Shown: positions 8,542-18,889, counted from the stretch's first letter. The stretch is DNA of 64,000 bases from Jannaschia helgolandensis (GCF_900109285.1 NZ_FNZQ01000008.1:81773-145772); one strand, 5' to 3'. Notes: generated by a model from the letters alone, not told the origin. Translations and numbers: made by a program.

Positions 8542-10806
8542 ATGGTCCCCGACAAAAAGATTCTCACTGTTGCCTACGGCACGTTTTCCTGCACCCTGGA
8601 AGGGTTTGACGATCCGTTCAGCACGATGACAGGCATCGCGGAATATTTCCGGGATCTTGCTGCGGATGACCGATTCTTCGGTGCGGAACCTCCTACCCCG
8701 GATATGGCAATGCTGCGCATGATTGCGGAAACCCGCGCCAAGCAATCGGTCGAGGCCAAGCCCGAAGACGGCGGCATCCTGCTGCGTCCGTCGGCGTTGC
8801 CTGCCGCCGATGCGGTTTCTGCCGCCTTCGATGCCCGCGAAGCCCCCGCCGATATCGCCGCGATGGTGTTGGCCGATAAGGCTGAAGCGGTATCCGAAGC
8901 TGACGCCACCGAAAAAGACGACGTCGCCACAGAGGACAGGGGCGACGAGATTGACACCGGACAGGACGATGCGCCTGAGGCTGATACCGTATCGGCAGGG
9001 CCGGACGAAGATGCAGTTCAAGCCGATGTTGCGGACGCTTCCGACAGTGTTGCTGCGAAACTGGCGCGTATCCGTGGTGTGGTCGAAGCTGATCGCCAGT
9101 CATCCGCTGTCTATGCCGAAGATGAACATGCCGACGACATGATGGATGATGCGTCCTACGAGGATGACGGCTACGACGACGCGCCGATGGCAGACGACAC
9201 GCTTGCCGCTGCGTTTGCCGCCGATGCGCTGGACGATCTGCCGACCGATGCTACCGTGGAGGATGATGGGTCAGAGGAAGCGGACGGCGAGGACACGATG
9301 GCCGCTGATCTGGCTGCCATACTGTCGTCCGATCTGGATAAGCCTGCCGAAATCGAACCGACCGAGGAGGCGATTGAACCCGCCGCACCTGAGACAGTCA
9401 TTACCGAGGACAGCACGCCCGTCGAAGCTGCCGGAAGCGGGACCGAGACCGACGATCAGGAAAACGACGCACAGGTCGAAGACGATACGGACCCCTCCAA
9501 TGGGGAAGAGGCCGAAGCCGCCGTGCCCCGCCGGATACGGATCCGGAAAATTCGCCGCGCCGAGGCTGCGGCCAAGCGGGCCGCCGAGGAAGATGCCGCC
9601 GTCGTGGAAACAACCGAGCTTGAGGCAGAAGATGCGTCTTCCGTACAAGCTGCGCCGCCCGAAGTGGCAGAAGATGTTGCTGCATCCGACGAGGATGAAG
9701 GTGACGAGCTGATGGCCGAACTGGCCGCCATCGAAGCCGAACTGACCCTTGATCCGATCAATGCGACGGGCGAAACGGCGATCCCGGCCACGGAAAAAGC
9801 TGCCACGCAAAACGCGGCCGATGAAGACGATGACTTGATGGCCGAACTGGCCGCGATCCGTCTGGACGAGGGCGATGACCTGACGGCCGAAGATGAAAAT
9901 GACGGTATCGTAAGCTCGATTCTCGGGATGGACGACGAGGACGACGACGCAGATCTCGTGGCCGCCCTGCAGGACGACGATGCCGAGCATGATGCCGTCA
10001 TCAAAGACTCTGCGCCGAAGCATGACGATCCCGTCGTGGAAAATGCCGAGGAAGATCTTGCCCATCCGGTCGCCGAAAACGATCCGAGTTCAGAAAGCGG
10101 CGGCGATCTGGTGGAAGATGAAGAAGAACGCGCCGCAGTCCCTTCGGACCCCGACATGGAACGTCTGTTCGCCGCCACAGACAGCCGTCTGTCGGGCGAG
10201 GACACGTCGCGCCGCCATGCCAACATCTCGCACCTGAAAGCCGCCGTGGCCGCCCGTCGTGCCGACGGTCCTGTCGAGACACAAGACCAAGACGATACCG
10301 GTGCCTATCGCGCCGATCTTGCCAGCACAGTTCGTCCGCGACGCAAGGTCCCCGCCGAAGGCCGCTCCACCCCGCGCCCCGAACGCCCTGCACCGCTGGT
10401 CTTGGTGTCGGAACAGCGGGTCGAAGACGCCACACCTGCCGCCGAGCCCGCTCCGGTTCAGCCGCGCCGCGCGCCGCGCACCGCCGAGATGGAAGTTCGT
10501 GACGACGCGCTGATGGGAGCTGAAGACTTCGAAGCCTTCGCAGCCGATGTCGGCGCCAGCGATCTGGCCGACATTCTGGAGGCCGCTGCGGTCTACAGCG
10601 CCAAGGTCATGGGGCAGGACAATTTCTCGCGCCCCCGTCTGTTGCATCTGGCTGCCGAAGCGGTCGACGACCTGAGCCGCGAAGATGGTCTGCGTGGTTT
10701 CGGTCAGCTTCTGCGTGACGGTACGATCCGCAAGGTTAGCCGGGGCACATTCGCCCTGGCCACCGACAGCCGCTATTCCGATCAGGCCGAGCGTCGCGCG
10801 GGCTGA
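8542..10806 (+). CDS. Large acidic repeat protein of unknown function
   Basis: A 754-residue protein with a good ribosome-binding site (GGAGG 7 bases before ATG). Three parts are visible. Residues 1-85 look globular (MVPDKKILTVAYGTFSCTLE...). Residues ~90-600 are highly acidic, low complexity and probably disordered. Residues ~650-754 look globular again (ending KVSRGTFALATDSRYSD). Inside the acidic part a short amphipathic motif recurs, best seen as DELMAELAAIEAEL (~388) and DDLMAELAAIRLDE (~430), with weaker copies near 169, 251 and 468. No catalytic motif, signal peptide or membrane segment is seen. I do not recognise the family; a scaffold or adaptor is only a guess. A terminator follows within 25 bases. 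Confidence 0.85.
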   Translation: MVPDKKILTVAYGTFSCTLEGFDDPFSTMTGIAEYFRDLAADDRFFGAEPPTPDMAMLRMIAETRAKQSVEAKPEDGGILLRPSALPAADAVSAAFDAREAPADIAAMVLADKAEAVSEADATEKDDVATEDRGDEIDTGQDDAPEADTVSAGPDEDAVQADVADASDSVAAKLARIRGVVEADRQSSAVYAEDEHADDMMDDASYEDDGYDDAPMADDTLAAAFAADALDDLPTDATVEDDGSEEADGEDTMAADLAAILSSDLDKPAEIEPTEEAIEPAAPETVITEDSTPVEAAGSGTETDDQENDAQVEDDTDPSNGEEAEAAVPRRIRIRKIRRAEAAAKRAAEEDAAVVETTELEAEDASSVQAAPPEVAEDVAASDEDEGDELMAELAAIEAELTLDPINATGETAIPATEKAATQNAADEDDDLMAELAAIRLDEGDDLTAEDENDGIVSSILGMDDEDDDADLVAALQDDDAEHDAVIKDSAPKHDDPVVENAEEDLAHPVAENDPSSESGGDLVEDEEERAAVPSDPDMERLFAATDSRLSGEDTSRRHANISHLKAAVAARRADGPVETQDQDDTGAYRADLASTVRPRRKVPAEGRSTPRPERPAPLVLVSEQRVEDATPAAEPAPVQPRRAPRTAEMEVRDDALMGAEDFEAFAADVGASDLADILEAAAVYSAKVMGQDNFSRPRLLHLAAEAVDDLSREDGLRGFGQLLRDGTIRKVSRGTFALATDSRYSDQAERRAG

Positions 10807-10827
10807 ACCTGCGGAAATCAACTTCAG

Positions 10828-10857
10828 AAGGCTCCGTCGTGCAACCGGCGGGGCCTT
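10828..10857 (+). terminator. Rho-independent terminator after the acidic-protein gene
   Basis: A 12-bp stem (AAGGCTCCGTCG with CGGCGGGGCCTT, two G-T wobbles) and 6-base loop, followed by TTC. It starts 22 bases past the stop codon. Confidence 0.8.
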
Positions 10858-11593
10858 TTCATTTGTCCTATCGGGTTTCGTAGTTGGTCTTGTCAAAAGG
10901 TGGGTGCTGACTTGTGCCGCCCAGTCAAACCGGACTTGCAAACCGGTCTTTCGGATGTGTCAGGTTGACATAATCTCGCGCCAAATCAGCCTAAGGCGGC
11001 GACACGGTCTGTTGTCTTGGAAAAAATTCTCCTCGCCAGCCAAAAAACCGGATTGGCATACGACGTCTGGATAGTGTCGACGATTTCCGCATAGCGCCAG
11101 TTGCTGCTTGAATGGCCCGGACCCGTCGATCGTGGAGTGAAATCGCCGGACTTCTGGGCTAAAAGCGCCAAACTTCATGCGCGCTGCTCGGGAACTTTGC
11201 CTCGAGACGCTCATGATCAACGGGTCATTCGTGCTGTTGGAACACTCGCCATCGGGTATATGGATGCTGCTGAACCCGATCGAGGCTTCGACATGCCGTA
11301 GCCGCAAGTCGACAACCGGGCAGAGCCCCTGCGCTGTGGATCTCGGGTGTATCCATCAAATATCCGACTGCTTCGCCCTTGTTGGCCGTCGATCACATCG
11401 GTCAGCGGGTTTGCCATGGCAGACAGCCCAGGTGGAGTCGCCCGCAATCAGCAACCGCATCGCGCCCATCAACTCCAGGCCTGCAAACCGGCAAAATCAG
11501 CAGTTTAAAGGTGAGGCTCTGGCCTTGATGTCGGGCAAGACACAAGACACCCGGGCCACTGATCGCAGCATAACGGCACATCCATGCAACGGA
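10858..11593. other. 736-bp stretch with no recognisable gene
   Basis: No open frame here has a good ribosome-binding site or a familiar product. The longest frames (minus 10960-11307, 115 codons; plus 11177-11830, which runs antisense through DUF2842) look like shadows. Local sequence is less GC-rich than the flanking genes in places (11015-11060 is notably A-rich), which fits decayed or horizontally acquired DNA, but no transposase or other family could be identified. Confidence 0.5.
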
Positions 11594-11839
11594 TCAATCG
11601 GCATCACCTTCAGACGCATCCGGATCTTCGCGACTTGTGCCCAGAAAGATCGGTTTCAACGGGAAGAACGCCACCACGCCCAGCACGATATAGATTGCCA
11701 GCTCGATGAGCAGCGGCGGTTGCCCCCAGCGGTCGTAGATTATCCCCATGATCCCGACGACCAACACGATATACAGCGGCAGCCCGACGACGAGGATGAG
11801 AAGCGAAAGACGCTTTCGGGTCTTGTGTGACAAGGCCAT
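11594..11839 (-). CDS. DUF2842 small membrane protein
   Basis: An 81-residue protein with two hydrophobic helices ('LSLLILVVGLPLYIVLVVGI' and 'AIYIVLGVVAFFPLKPIFLG') and an acidic, polar C-terminal tail. This matches the small alphaproteobacterial DUF2842 family: basic MALSHKTRKR start, W-G-Q-P linker, and a Pro-Leu-Lys-Pro turn after the second helix. Function is unknown. It lies 3 bases below the purA stop on the same strand, so it is very likely cotranscribed with it. Confidence 0.8.
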   Translation of the reverse strand: MALSHKTRKRLSLLILVVGLPLYIVLVVGIMGIIYDRWGQPPLLIELAIYIVLGVVAFFPLKPIFLGTSREDPDASEGDAD

Positions 11840-11842
11840 GGG

Positions 11843-13138
11843 TCAGTCCTCGAACGGATCGGTTACCAGGATCGTATCCTCGCGTTCTGGCGAAGTGGAA
11901 AGCAGGGCGACGGGGCACTGGATCAACTCTTCCACACGGCGGACGTATTTGATCGCCTCCGCGGGCAGGTCGGCCCAGCTGCGCGCACCTTCGGTCGATT
12001 GCGACCAGCCGGGCATTTCCTCGTAGATCGGGTTGCACCGCGCCTGTGCGTCCGCCGCGAACGGCAGATGATCTATGGTCTTGCCGTCCAGCTCGTACCC
12101 GGTGCAGATTTTCAGCGTCTCGAACCCGTCGAGCACATCCAGCTTGGTCAGCGCGATCCCATTGACGCCCGATGTGGCGCAGGTCTGCCGCACCAGCACG
12201 GCGTCGAACCAGCCGCAACGGCGCTTGCGGCCTGTTACCGTTCCGAATTCGTGCCCGCGCTCGCCCAGACGCTGACCGTCGGCATCGTCCAGTTCTGCCG
12301 GAAACGGGCCTTCGCCGACGCGGGTCGTATAGGCCTTGACGATGCCCAGAACGAAGTCGATCGCGCCCGGTCCCATTCCTGTGCCGGTAGCGGCCTGACC
12401 CGCGATGACGTTGGAGGATGTCACGAAGGGATAGGTGCCGAAGTCGATGTCGAGCAGCGCCCCCTGCGCGCCCTCGAACAGAATGCGTTTACCAGCGCGG
12501 CGCTTCTGGTCCAGCACCTTCCAGACGGGTGCGGCATATTCCAGAACGGCTGGCGCGACATCGCGAAGCGCAGTCAGCAGCGCATCGCGGTCGACGGGCT
12601 CCATGCCCAGGCCACGACGGAGCGCATCGTGGTGCGCAAGCGCGCGGTCGACGCGGGTTTCCAGCGTTGTTACATCGGCCAGATCGGCGACACGAATGGC
12701 ACGGCGACCGACTTTGTCTTCATAAGCCGGGCCGATGCCGCGTCCTGTGGTGCCGATCTTGGTTCCCTTGGCCGAGGCCTCTTCCCGCGCGCGGTCCAAC
12801 TCGCCATGGATCGGCAGGATCAGCGGCGTGTTTTCGGCGATCATCAGGGTCTCGGGCGTGACAGTGACACCCTGTTCGCGCAGCTGGTCGATTTCTTTGA
12901 TCAAATGCCAGGGGTCCAGGACCACACCGTTGCCGATGACCGACAGCTTACCGCCCCGCACGATACCCGATGGCAGCAGCGACAGTTTGTAGACCTTGCC
13001 ATCTATGACCAGCGTGTGGCCCGCGTTATGCCCGCCCTGAAATCGCGCGATCACATCCGCGCGTTCCGACAGCCAGTCGACGATCTTGCCTTTGCCTTCG
13101 TCACCCCACTGGGCACCGACCACCACTACGTTCGCCAT
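11843..13138 (-). CDS. purA: Adenylosuccinate synthetase
   Basis: 431 residues. It catalyses the GTP-dependent joining of IMP and aspartate, the first committed step to AMP. The start at 13138 gives the canonical N-terminus [18 protein letters not shown] with its P-loop-like GDEGKGK motif; the longer frame to 13309 would run antisense into secG. Other landmarks are '[18 protein letters not shown]', [14 protein letters not shown] and [14 protein letters not shown]. Length equals that of bacterial PurA. It is divergent from secG with about 150 bases between the starts, room for two promoters. Confidence 0.97.
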   Translation of the reverse strand: MANVVVVGAQWGDEGKGKIVDWLSERADVIARFQGGHNAGHTLVIDGKVYKLSLLPSGIVRGGKLSVIGNGVVLDPWHLIKEIDQLREQGVTVTPETLMIAENTPLILPIHGELDRAREEASAKGTKIGTTGRGIGPAYEDKVGRRAIRVADLADVTTLETRVDRALAHHDALRRGLGMEPVDRDALLTALRDVAPAVLEYAAPVWKVLDQKRRAGKRILFEGAQGALLDIDFGTYPFVTSSNVIAGQAATGTGMGPGAIDFVLGIVKAYTTRVGEGPFPAELDDADGQRLGERGHEFGTVTGRKRRCGWFDAVLVRQTCATSGVNGIALTKLDVLDGFETLKICTGYELDGKTIDHLPFAADAQARCNPIYEEMPGWSQSTEGARSWADLPAEAIKYVRRVEELIQCPVALLSTSPEREDTILVTDPFED

Positions 13139-13286
13139 TGCAGGCCCTCGATCCGGTTGAAACCGTTCCCCCCTAACCCGGCCCGCGGTGACAGGGAAGC
13201 CTTGCAAACACCCATCGCCGCGCAGGGCTTGCGGGGCCGCGCCGCAGACAATAGGTAGCCCAGCGAACAAGTCTGAGCGGGCCGCC

Positions 13287-13646
13287 ATGGAAAACGTCAT
13301 CCTCGTCATTCACCTGATCATCGCATTTTGCCTGATCGGGATCGTGCTTTTGCAGCGGTCCGAGGGTGGCGGCATGGGTATGGGCGGGGGCGGAGGCGGC
13401 GCGATGACCGGGCGTCAGGCAGCCACGGCGATGACCAAACTGACCTGGGTTCTTGCGATTTCGTTTCTGGTTACATCGGTGACGCTGACGATTGTGGCGG
13501 CACAGAACGCGGCCGGCGGATCGGTGGTCGATATTTTGCCGTCGACCCCCGAGAATAGTGTGTTGGCCCCGGCGCCGCCCTCGGGTGACAGCCTGCTGCC
13601 ACCGACGGCGGGGGATTCTCCGGCAGTGCCCCCGCGTTCTGAATAA
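13287..13646 (+). CDS. secG: Preprotein translocase subunit SecG
   Basis: 119 residues. It opens with a transmembrane helix ('[20 protein letters not shown]') and the family hallmark '[18 protein letters not shown]', then a second helix ('[19 protein letters not shown]'). A Pro/Ser-rich tail of ~45 residues follows, as is usual in alphaproteobacterial SecG. It is the small subunit of the SecYEG channel in the inner membrane. The ATG at 13287 is the only start that begins at the first helix. pyrG follows after 165 bases on the same strand. Confidence 0.93.
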   Translation: MENVILVIHLIIAFCLIGIVLLQRSEGGGMGMGGGGGGAMTGRQAATAMTKLTWVLAISFLVTSVTLTIVAAQNAAGGSVVDILPSTPENSVLAPAPPSGDSLLPPTAGDSPAVPPRSE

Positions 13647-13811
13647 GACCCGACGGGCATATCTAGACAGGACGGGACGAAAACTCTCAGGATATAGCGG
13701 GCGGCGGTTGCGGCCCGGCATATTGTCCTGTTATTCTCAAATCCCGTGATTGACGATTTTGGGCCGTGATTCTCGGCCCCGGATTCAGGCGTATTCGCGG
13801 GGGCATCTGGC

Positions 13812-15455
13812 ATGGCACGATTTATCTTCATCACCGGCGGGGTCGTATCTTCGCTGGGCAAGGGGCTTGCCTCGGCGGCCCTTGGTGCGCTGTTGCAGGC
13901 ACGGGGATACACGGTTCGGCTGCGCAAGCTTGATCCCTATCTGAACGTCGATCCGGGAACGATGTCGCCCTTCGAACATGGCGAGGTCTTCGTGACCGAC
14001 GATGGCGCGGAAACAGATCTCGACCTTGGACATTATGAGCGGTTCACGGGTGTGGCGGCGCGGTCGACCGATTCGATCAGCTCGGGCCGGGTCTATTCCA
14101 ACGTGCTGGAGAAGGAGCGGCGGGGCGACTATCTGGGGAAGACAATTCAGGTCATTCCGCACGTCACCAACGAGATCAAGGATTTCATCCGCATCGGCGA
14201 GGATGAAGTTGACTTCATGCTCTGCGAGATCGGCGGCACCGTCGGCGATATCGAGGGCCTGCCCTTCTTCGAGGCGATCCGTCAGTTTGCGCAGGAAAAG
14301 GAGCGGGGTCAGTGCCTTTTCATGCATCTGACGCTACTGCCATTCATTAAAGCTTCCGGCGAATTGAAGACCAAGCCGACGCAGCATTCGGTCAAGGAAC
14401 TGCGATCCATCGGCCTGGCCCCCGACATCCTCGTTTGCCGATCCGAAAGTCCGATTCCGACTAAGGAACGCGAAAAACTCGCGCTGTTCTGCAATGTGCG
14501 GCCGGATGCGGTGATCGCGGCGCAGGACCTGAAGTCGATCTACGAAGCGCCGCTAGCCTATCACCGCGAGGGTATGGATCAGGCCGTGCTGGATGCCTTT
14601 GGCATTTCGCCTGCGCCCAAGCCGAACCTGGACCGATGGGAAGATGTCGTCGACCGTATCCACAACACCGATGGCGAGGTGCGCGTCGCCATCGTCGGTA
14701 AGTATACGCAGTTGGAAGACGCCTATAAATCCATCGCCGAGGCGCTGACCCATGGTGGCATGGCCAATCGCGTCAAGGTCCGGATCGAGTGGATTGATGC
14801 CGAAGTCTTCGAGAATGAAGATGCCGCCCCGCATCTGGAGCGGTTGAACGCGATCCTTGTGCCAGGTGGCTTTGGCGAACGGGGAACCGAAGGCAAGATC
14901 AAGGCCGCGCAATTCGCGCGAGAGCGCAAGATCCCGTATCTTGGCATTTGTCTGGGGATGCAAATGGCGGTGATCGAGGCGGCCCGCAACATGGCCGACA
15001 TGGGCGACGCCGCGTCCGAGGAATTTTCCGAGGGCGTCGATCCGCGCAATTTCACGCCCGTCGTCTATCACCTGAAGGAATGGGTGCAGGGCAACGCCAA
15101 GGTAACGCGCACCAAGTCCGACGACAAGGGTGGCACCATGCGTCTGGGTGCCTATGACGCGGTGCTGACCGAAGGATCTCGCGTTGCCCAGGCCTATGGC
15201 GGCATCGCCATCGAGGAGCGGCATCGCCACCGCTATGAAGTCGACATCAAATATCGTGAGCAATTGGAGAAGAATGGCCTGCTCTTCTCCGGCCTTTCGC
15301 CCGACGGTCGCCTGCCCGAAATCGTCGAGGCCAAGGATCACCCTTGGTATATCGGCGTGCAGTTCCACCCGGAGCTGAAGTCCAAACCTTTCGCACCGCA
15401 TCCCCTGTTTGCCGATTTCGTGCGAGCCGCGAAGGAGCAATCGCGGCTGGTGTGA
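13812..15455 (+). CDS. pyrG: CTP synthase
   Basis: 547 residues, the usual length. The N-terminal synthetase domain begins '[18 protein letters not shown]' (P-loop region), with 'GHYERFTGV' and '[11 protein letters not shown]' following. The C-terminal class I glutamine amidotransferase domain has the nucleophile Cys380 in GICLGMQM and the His-Glu pair in '[12 protein letters not shown]'. It aminates UTP to CTP with glutamine as nitrogen donor. It lies downstream of secG; no terminator is evident between them, so read-through is possible. Confidence 0.97.
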   Translation: MARFIFITGGVVSSLGKGLASAALGALLQARGYTVRLRKLDPYLNVDPGTMSPFEHGEVFVTDDGAETDLDLGHYERFTGVAARSTDSISSGRVYSNVLEKERRGDYLGKTIQVIPHVTNEIKDFIRIGEDEVDFMLCEIGGTVGDIEGLPFFEAIRQFAQEKERGQCLFMHLTLLPFIKASGELKTKPTQHSVKELRSIGLAPDILVCRSESPIPTKEREKLALFCNVRPDAVIAAQDLKSIYEAPLAYHREGMDQAVLDAFGISPAPKPNLDRWEDVVDRIHNTDGEVRVAIVGKYTQLEDAYKSIAEALTHGGMANRVKVRIEWIDAEVFENEDAAPHLERLNAILVPGGFGERGTEGKIKAAQFARERKIPYLGICLGMQMAVIEAARNMADMGDAASEEFSEGVDPRNFTPVVYHLKEWVQGNAKVTRTKSDDKGGTMRLGAYDAVLTEGSRVAQAYGGIAIEERHRHRYEVDIKYREQLEKNGLLFSGLSPDGRLPEIVEAKDHPWYIGVQFHPELKSKPFAPHPLFADFVRAAKEQSRLV

Positions 15456-15528
15456 CCGTCGCCAGAGAGAGTGGCTTACGCTGAAACCGGCCTATGGATT
15501 GCGCGTAACTCCAACACGGGAGAACACC

Positions 15529-16386
15529 TTGATAGACCTGCCCTTTCAAGTCTGGGACGTATTCACCGACGCGCCTTTCAGCGGCAACCCGCTGGCAATC
15601 GTCGAGACATCAGGCGACCTGACGGCGGCTCAGATGCAGTTGCTGGCGCGGCAGTTCAATCTGTCCGAGACGATCTTCCTGATGCCGCCTCGCGACCCGA
15701 TGAACACGGCGAAGGCGCGCATTTTCTTTCCGACCGCCGAAATCCCATTCGCGGGGCATCCCACAATCGGCGCGTCGCTGTTCCTGGCCACGCGCGATGA
15801 TCTGACCGATCTGGTGCTGGAAGAAAAAGCGGGCCTCGTGCCGGTCACCGTCCGCGACGGGATGGCGCAATTCACCGCGCCCGTTCTGCCCGCGCCGCAT
15901 GGCGGGCCAGTGGCTGTGACGTTATGCGCCGAAGCTTTGGGCCTCTCGAAAGATGCAATCGGCCCGCATACACCCGGCACCTTCGCGGGCGGGCCGGCTT
16001 TCGTCTACATTCCGGTTCGCGACCGCGATGCGCTGGCCCGCGCCCGTCCGATGGAACCGGCATGGACGGGCCTCATGGATAGCGCCGGAGTGGATAGTGC
16101 CTGGGTCTACGATCCGGATCTGAACGCGCGGATGTTCTCGCCGACCGCGGGCATTCCCGAAGACCCGGCGACCGGGTCCGCCTGCGCGATCTTGGCAGCA
16201 CAGCTTCTGGCAAACGGGGCTTTGCCCGATGGCACGACCGTGCGCACGATCCGGCAGGGCGACGACATGGGACGGCCCTCGCGCATCTGCTTCGAAGCAG
16301 ACGTCGCAATGGGAAAATTACAGGCGGTCAGAATTTCGGGACGGGCCGTGCCCGTCGCCGAAGGGCGGATCAGAAGCCCAGGGTGA
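15529..16386 (+). CDS. PhzF-family isomerase/epimerase-like protein
   Basis: 285 residues from a TTG start at 15529, chosen because GGGAG lies 6 bases upstream and the family N-terminus (FQVWDVFTDAPFSGNPLAIV) follows at once. PhzF landmarks are present: the catalytic Glu region 'NLSETIFLMP', 'TAEIPFAGHPTIG' and the C-terminal EDPATGSACAIL. Family members include PhzF of phenazine synthesis and many enzymes of unknown substrate. No phenazine genes are nearby, so a specific reaction cannot be assigned. Its 3' end overlaps the convergent MipA-like gene by 17 bases. Confidence 0.88.
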   Translation: MIDLPFQVWDVFTDAPFSGNPLAIVETSGDLTAAQMQLLARQFNLSETIFLMPPRDPMNTAKARIFFPTAEIPFAGHPTIGASLFLATRDDLTDLVLEEKAGLVPVTVRDGMAQFTAPVLPAPHGGPVAVTLCAEALGLSKDAIGPHTPGTFAGGPAFVYIPVRDRDALARARPMEPAWTGLMDSAGVDSAWVYDPDLNARMFSPTAGIPEDPATGSACAILAAQLLANGALPDGTTVRTIRQGDDMGRPSRICFEADVAMGKLQAVRISGRAVPVAEGRIRSPG

Positions 16387-17179
16387 AGCGGCGTGTGATG
16401 CCGATGCTTGCCGAAACCTGATCGTCGTTCATCGTGATCGGGCTATCGGCGGCATCGCCCCGCAACTTATCGTAGCTGACGACAGCATCGATGCCCCAGT
16501 TGTTGTCAAAGCGATATCCCGCACCGAATTGGACCCCTGTGGAGATAAGCCCGCCACCGGCATTGAATTCGGTAAAAGCACCGCCGCTTGCCACTTCTTC
16601 CCCAGCGGTCACGCCGAAATAGGTCGAGGCATAATCGCTGTCGCCAAACAGGGCGCGCGGCCCCATACGCAAGGTCAGACGGTCGGTCGGGCGCGCAAAG
16701 ACATCGGCCCCAAGCTCGCCCACGAAGGCTTCGTGGCCGACGACGCCATAGCGCACGTTGCCGAAAACCTGGTAATCACGTGTCGCATATCGCAGCCCTG
16801 CGCCCAATTCGAGTGAAGCGTCGACATCGTTGAGGCCGGCAAGCTCGGGGCTGTCTTCTGCCGTCCGCTCGCCGATGTAGCGGAACGAGCCGTTGATGCC
16901 GAAGCCGGTCGGAACGAACAGCGGGTCGGGGTCGCCGAAGGTGAAACCACCCAGACGCAGATAATTGACACCAAAACCCAGCGCCGGAGCCGCTTCGTTC
17001 GAGTCGGCACCGAAATATTCCGGCGCGGTCGCCACGCCGCCGCGCAGAGTGAATCCAAGGGCGGGGCCCTGACTTTGCGACGAAAAGACGGGCGAGGCCG
17101 GATCCTGCTCCTGCGCCGTGACAGCGGCGGAGGTTGCAATCAAAGCAAGGGCAGCGAGTGTTGGAATGAAGCGCGACAT
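16370..17179 (-). CDS. MipA/OmpV-family outer membrane protein
   Basis: 269 residues with a signal peptide (basic MSRF start, 'LAALALIATSAAVTAQ' cleavage region). The mature part alternates polar and hydrophobic residues typical of a beta barrel, includes 'APEYFGADSNEAAPALGFG' near its start, and ends in Phe, a common outer-membrane insertion signal. MipA/OmpV proteins sit in the outer membrane; some scaffold murein enzymes, others act as porin-like adhesins. Which applies here cannot be read. The gene converges with the PhzF-like gene, overlapping it by 17 bases. Confidence 0.85.
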   Translation of the reverse strand: MSRFIPTLAALALIATSAAVTAQEQDPASPVFSSQSQGPALGFTLRGGVATAPEYFGADSNEAAPALGFGVNYLRLGGFTFGDPDPLFVPTGFGINGSFRYIGERTAEDSPELAGLNDVDASLELGAGLRYATRDYQVFGNVRYGVVGHEAFVGELGADVFARPTDRLTLRMGPRALFGDSDYASTYFGVTAGEEVASGGAFTEFNAGGGLISTGVQFGAGYRFDNNWGIDAVVSYDKLRGDAADSPITMNDDQVSASIGITRRFTLGF

Positions 17180-17295
17180 GCGAATCCAGATGCAGAAGGT
17201 TAGTTAGTGTCTGACTATCATATGGGGTCGGGATCGCACGAGCAAACTCGTCTCGCAGCTTGCGTCGTTGGTGCTCCGCCGATAGCCCACGGGCC

Positions 17296-18078
17296 ATGCT
17301 GTCCTATCAACACGCCTACCACGCCGGAAACGCAGCCGATGTTCACAAACATTCGCTTCTTACCGTTGCGCTCAACTATCTGACCAAGAAAGATAAAGCT
17401 CTCAGTTATATCGAGACGCACGCGGGGCGCGGTTTGTATGATCTGACCGATGCGGCCGCACAGAAAACGGGTGAGGCTGCGCAGGGTGTGGCGCGAATGC
17501 TGCAGTCATTTCCCCGCGATCACGATTACGTTGAAATGTTGGGAACTTTTCGCGCGACCCATGGCCCGGATGCCTATCCCGGATCGCCCCTTATCGCGGC
17601 ACAACTGCTTCGCCGATTCGACCGGATCGACCTTGCGGAACTGCATCCTGCGGAACATGCCGCGCTGGTTCAGACAATGCCGGTCAGCCCGAACACCCGT
17701 ATCCACAAGCGGGACGGTCTGGAAATGGCCAAGGCCTTGACGCCGCCCGATCCGCGCCGCGGTCTGATGCTGATCGACCCGTCCTGGGAAGTGCGCGACG
17801 ATTACGTCCGGCTGGCGACCTTGCTACCTTTGCTCCATCGCAAATGGGGCGTCGGAATCCTGATGATGTGGTATCCGCTGCTGGCCGACCGTCGTCATGC
17901 GCCAATGACCCGCGCCCTGCGCGAGGCCATACCCGATATCATGATCCACGAAGTCCGCTTCCCGCCCGCCCGCGACGGGCACGGCATGGTCGGATCGGGC
18001 CTTGCTGTGGTAAACCCACCATGGGGCCTGGACCGTGAGGCGGCCCGTCTGACAGAAATCTTCACAAGGAGCGGCTGA
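17296..18078 (+). CDS. rlmJ: 23S rRNA (adenine-2030-N6)-methyltransferase
   Basis: 260 residues. The start at 17296 gives the diagnostic opening MLSYQHAYHAGNAADVHKHS of RlmJ. The 'ETHAGRGLYDL' segment is the SAM-binding motif and YPGSPLIAAQLL is a family signature. The catalytic tetrapeptide appears as DPSW (LIDPSWEVRDDY) where E. coli has DPPY; the position is otherwise conserved. It methylates A2030 of 23S rRNA. The DUF1330 gene follows after 3 bases and is probably cotranscribed. Confidence 0.92.
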   Translation: MLSYQHAYHAGNAADVHKHSLLTVALNYLTKKDKALSYIETHAGRGLYDLTDAAAQKTGEAAQGVARMLQSFPRDHDYVEMLGTFRATHGPDAYPGSPLIAAQLLRRFDRIDLAELHPAEHAALVQTMPVSPNTRIHKRDGLEMAKALTPPDPRRGLMLIDPSWEVRDDYVRLATLLPLLHRKWGVGILMMWYPLLADRRHAPMTRALREAIPDIMIHEVRFPPARDGHGMVGSGLAVVNPPWGLDREAARLTEIFTRSG

Positions 18079-18081
18079 GCG

Positions 18082-18375
18082 ATGACCAAAGGATATTGGA
18101 TCTCCCATGGGCGCGTCGATGATCCGGCGAAATATGACCTTTATCGTGCTGCGAATGCAGCCCCGCTTGCCGAGTTCGGCGGTAGGTTCCTGGTTCGCGG
18201 CGGCGATCGCGTGACCAAGGAAGGCACGGCCAAGCCGCGCACCGTGGTAATAGAATTTCCCAGTTATCAGGCTGCCCTGGATTGCTACGACAGCCCTGCC
18301 TATCAAGAGGCGATCAAACTGCGCCAAGGCATCAGCGAAAGTGATCTGGTCATCGCCGAGGGCTGGGCCGGTTAA
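18082..18375 (+). CDS. DUF1330 domain protein
   Basis: A 97-residue protein covering a single DUF1330 dimeric alpha-beta (ferredoxin-like) fold. Motifs are 'KYDLYRAANAAPLAEFGGRF', 'TVVIEFPSYQAALDCYDSP' and 'YQEAIKLRQ'. The biochemical role of the family is unknown. It sits 3 bases after rlmJ and 52 bases before the TerB-like gene on the same strand, so rlmJ-DUF1330 and perhaps the following pair form one transcript. Confidence 0.88.
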   Translation: MTKGYWISHGRVDDPAKYDLYRAANAAPLAEFGGRFLVRGGDRVTKEGTAKPRTVVIEFPSYQAALDCYDSPAYQEAIKLRQGISESDLVIAEGWAG

Positions 18376-18427
18376 CAGCTTCGATGCGGACTGGTCTCCG
18401 GGTGGTACTCGTTCTATATGGCCCGCC

Positions 18428-18889
18428 ATGTTTGCTGACCTGCTGCGCCGCCTGACGGCCCCCGAACCCGATCGCCTGCCGGAACCCGATGCCCGCCTTG
18501 CGCTGGCCGCACTGATGGTGCGCGTTGCCCGCAGCGACGGCGATTATGACCCGGCCGAGATTGCCCGTATCGACCGCATTCTGACGAAACGCTACGGTCT
18601 CGGCCCCGAGGCTACGGCCAATCTGCGGGCGCAGGCCGAAGCGCTGGAGCAGGAGGCCCCCGATACCGTCCGCTTTACCCGCGCCATCAAGGGTGCCGTC
18701 GATCTTGAGGAACGCAGCGCGGTGATCGAGGCGTTGTGGTCTGTCGTTCTGGTGGACGGCGAACGCGACGCCCAGGAAGACAGCCTGCTTCGCCTGTTGG
18801 CGAACCTGCTGGGCATCAACGACCGTGACAGCAACATCGCCCGCATACGGGCCGAAGAGGCCATACATCCTCGCAACAGTCAGGCGTGA
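18428..18889 (+). CDS. TerB-like (tellurite resistance B family) cytoplasmic protein
   Basis: 153 residues, all-helical in appearance, with the two acidic loops expected of TerB-like metal-binding folds: 'RSDGDYDPAEIARIDRIL' (residues ~37-54) and 'LVDGERDAQEDSLLRLLAN' (~112-130). No signal peptide or membrane segment is present. No other ter genes are in the window, so tellurite resistance is not implied; stand-alone TerB proteins are common and poorly understood. Its stop overlaps the next start (GTGA at 18886-18889), which implies translational coupling to the PhnD-like protein. Confidence 0.8.
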   Translation: MFADLLRRLTAPEPDRLPEPDARLALAALMVRVARSDGDYDPAEIARIDRILTKRYGLGPEATANLRAQAEALEQEAPDTVRFTRAIKGAVDLEERSAVIEALWSVVLVDGERDAQEDSLLRLLANLLGINDRDSNIARIRAEEAIHPRNSQA

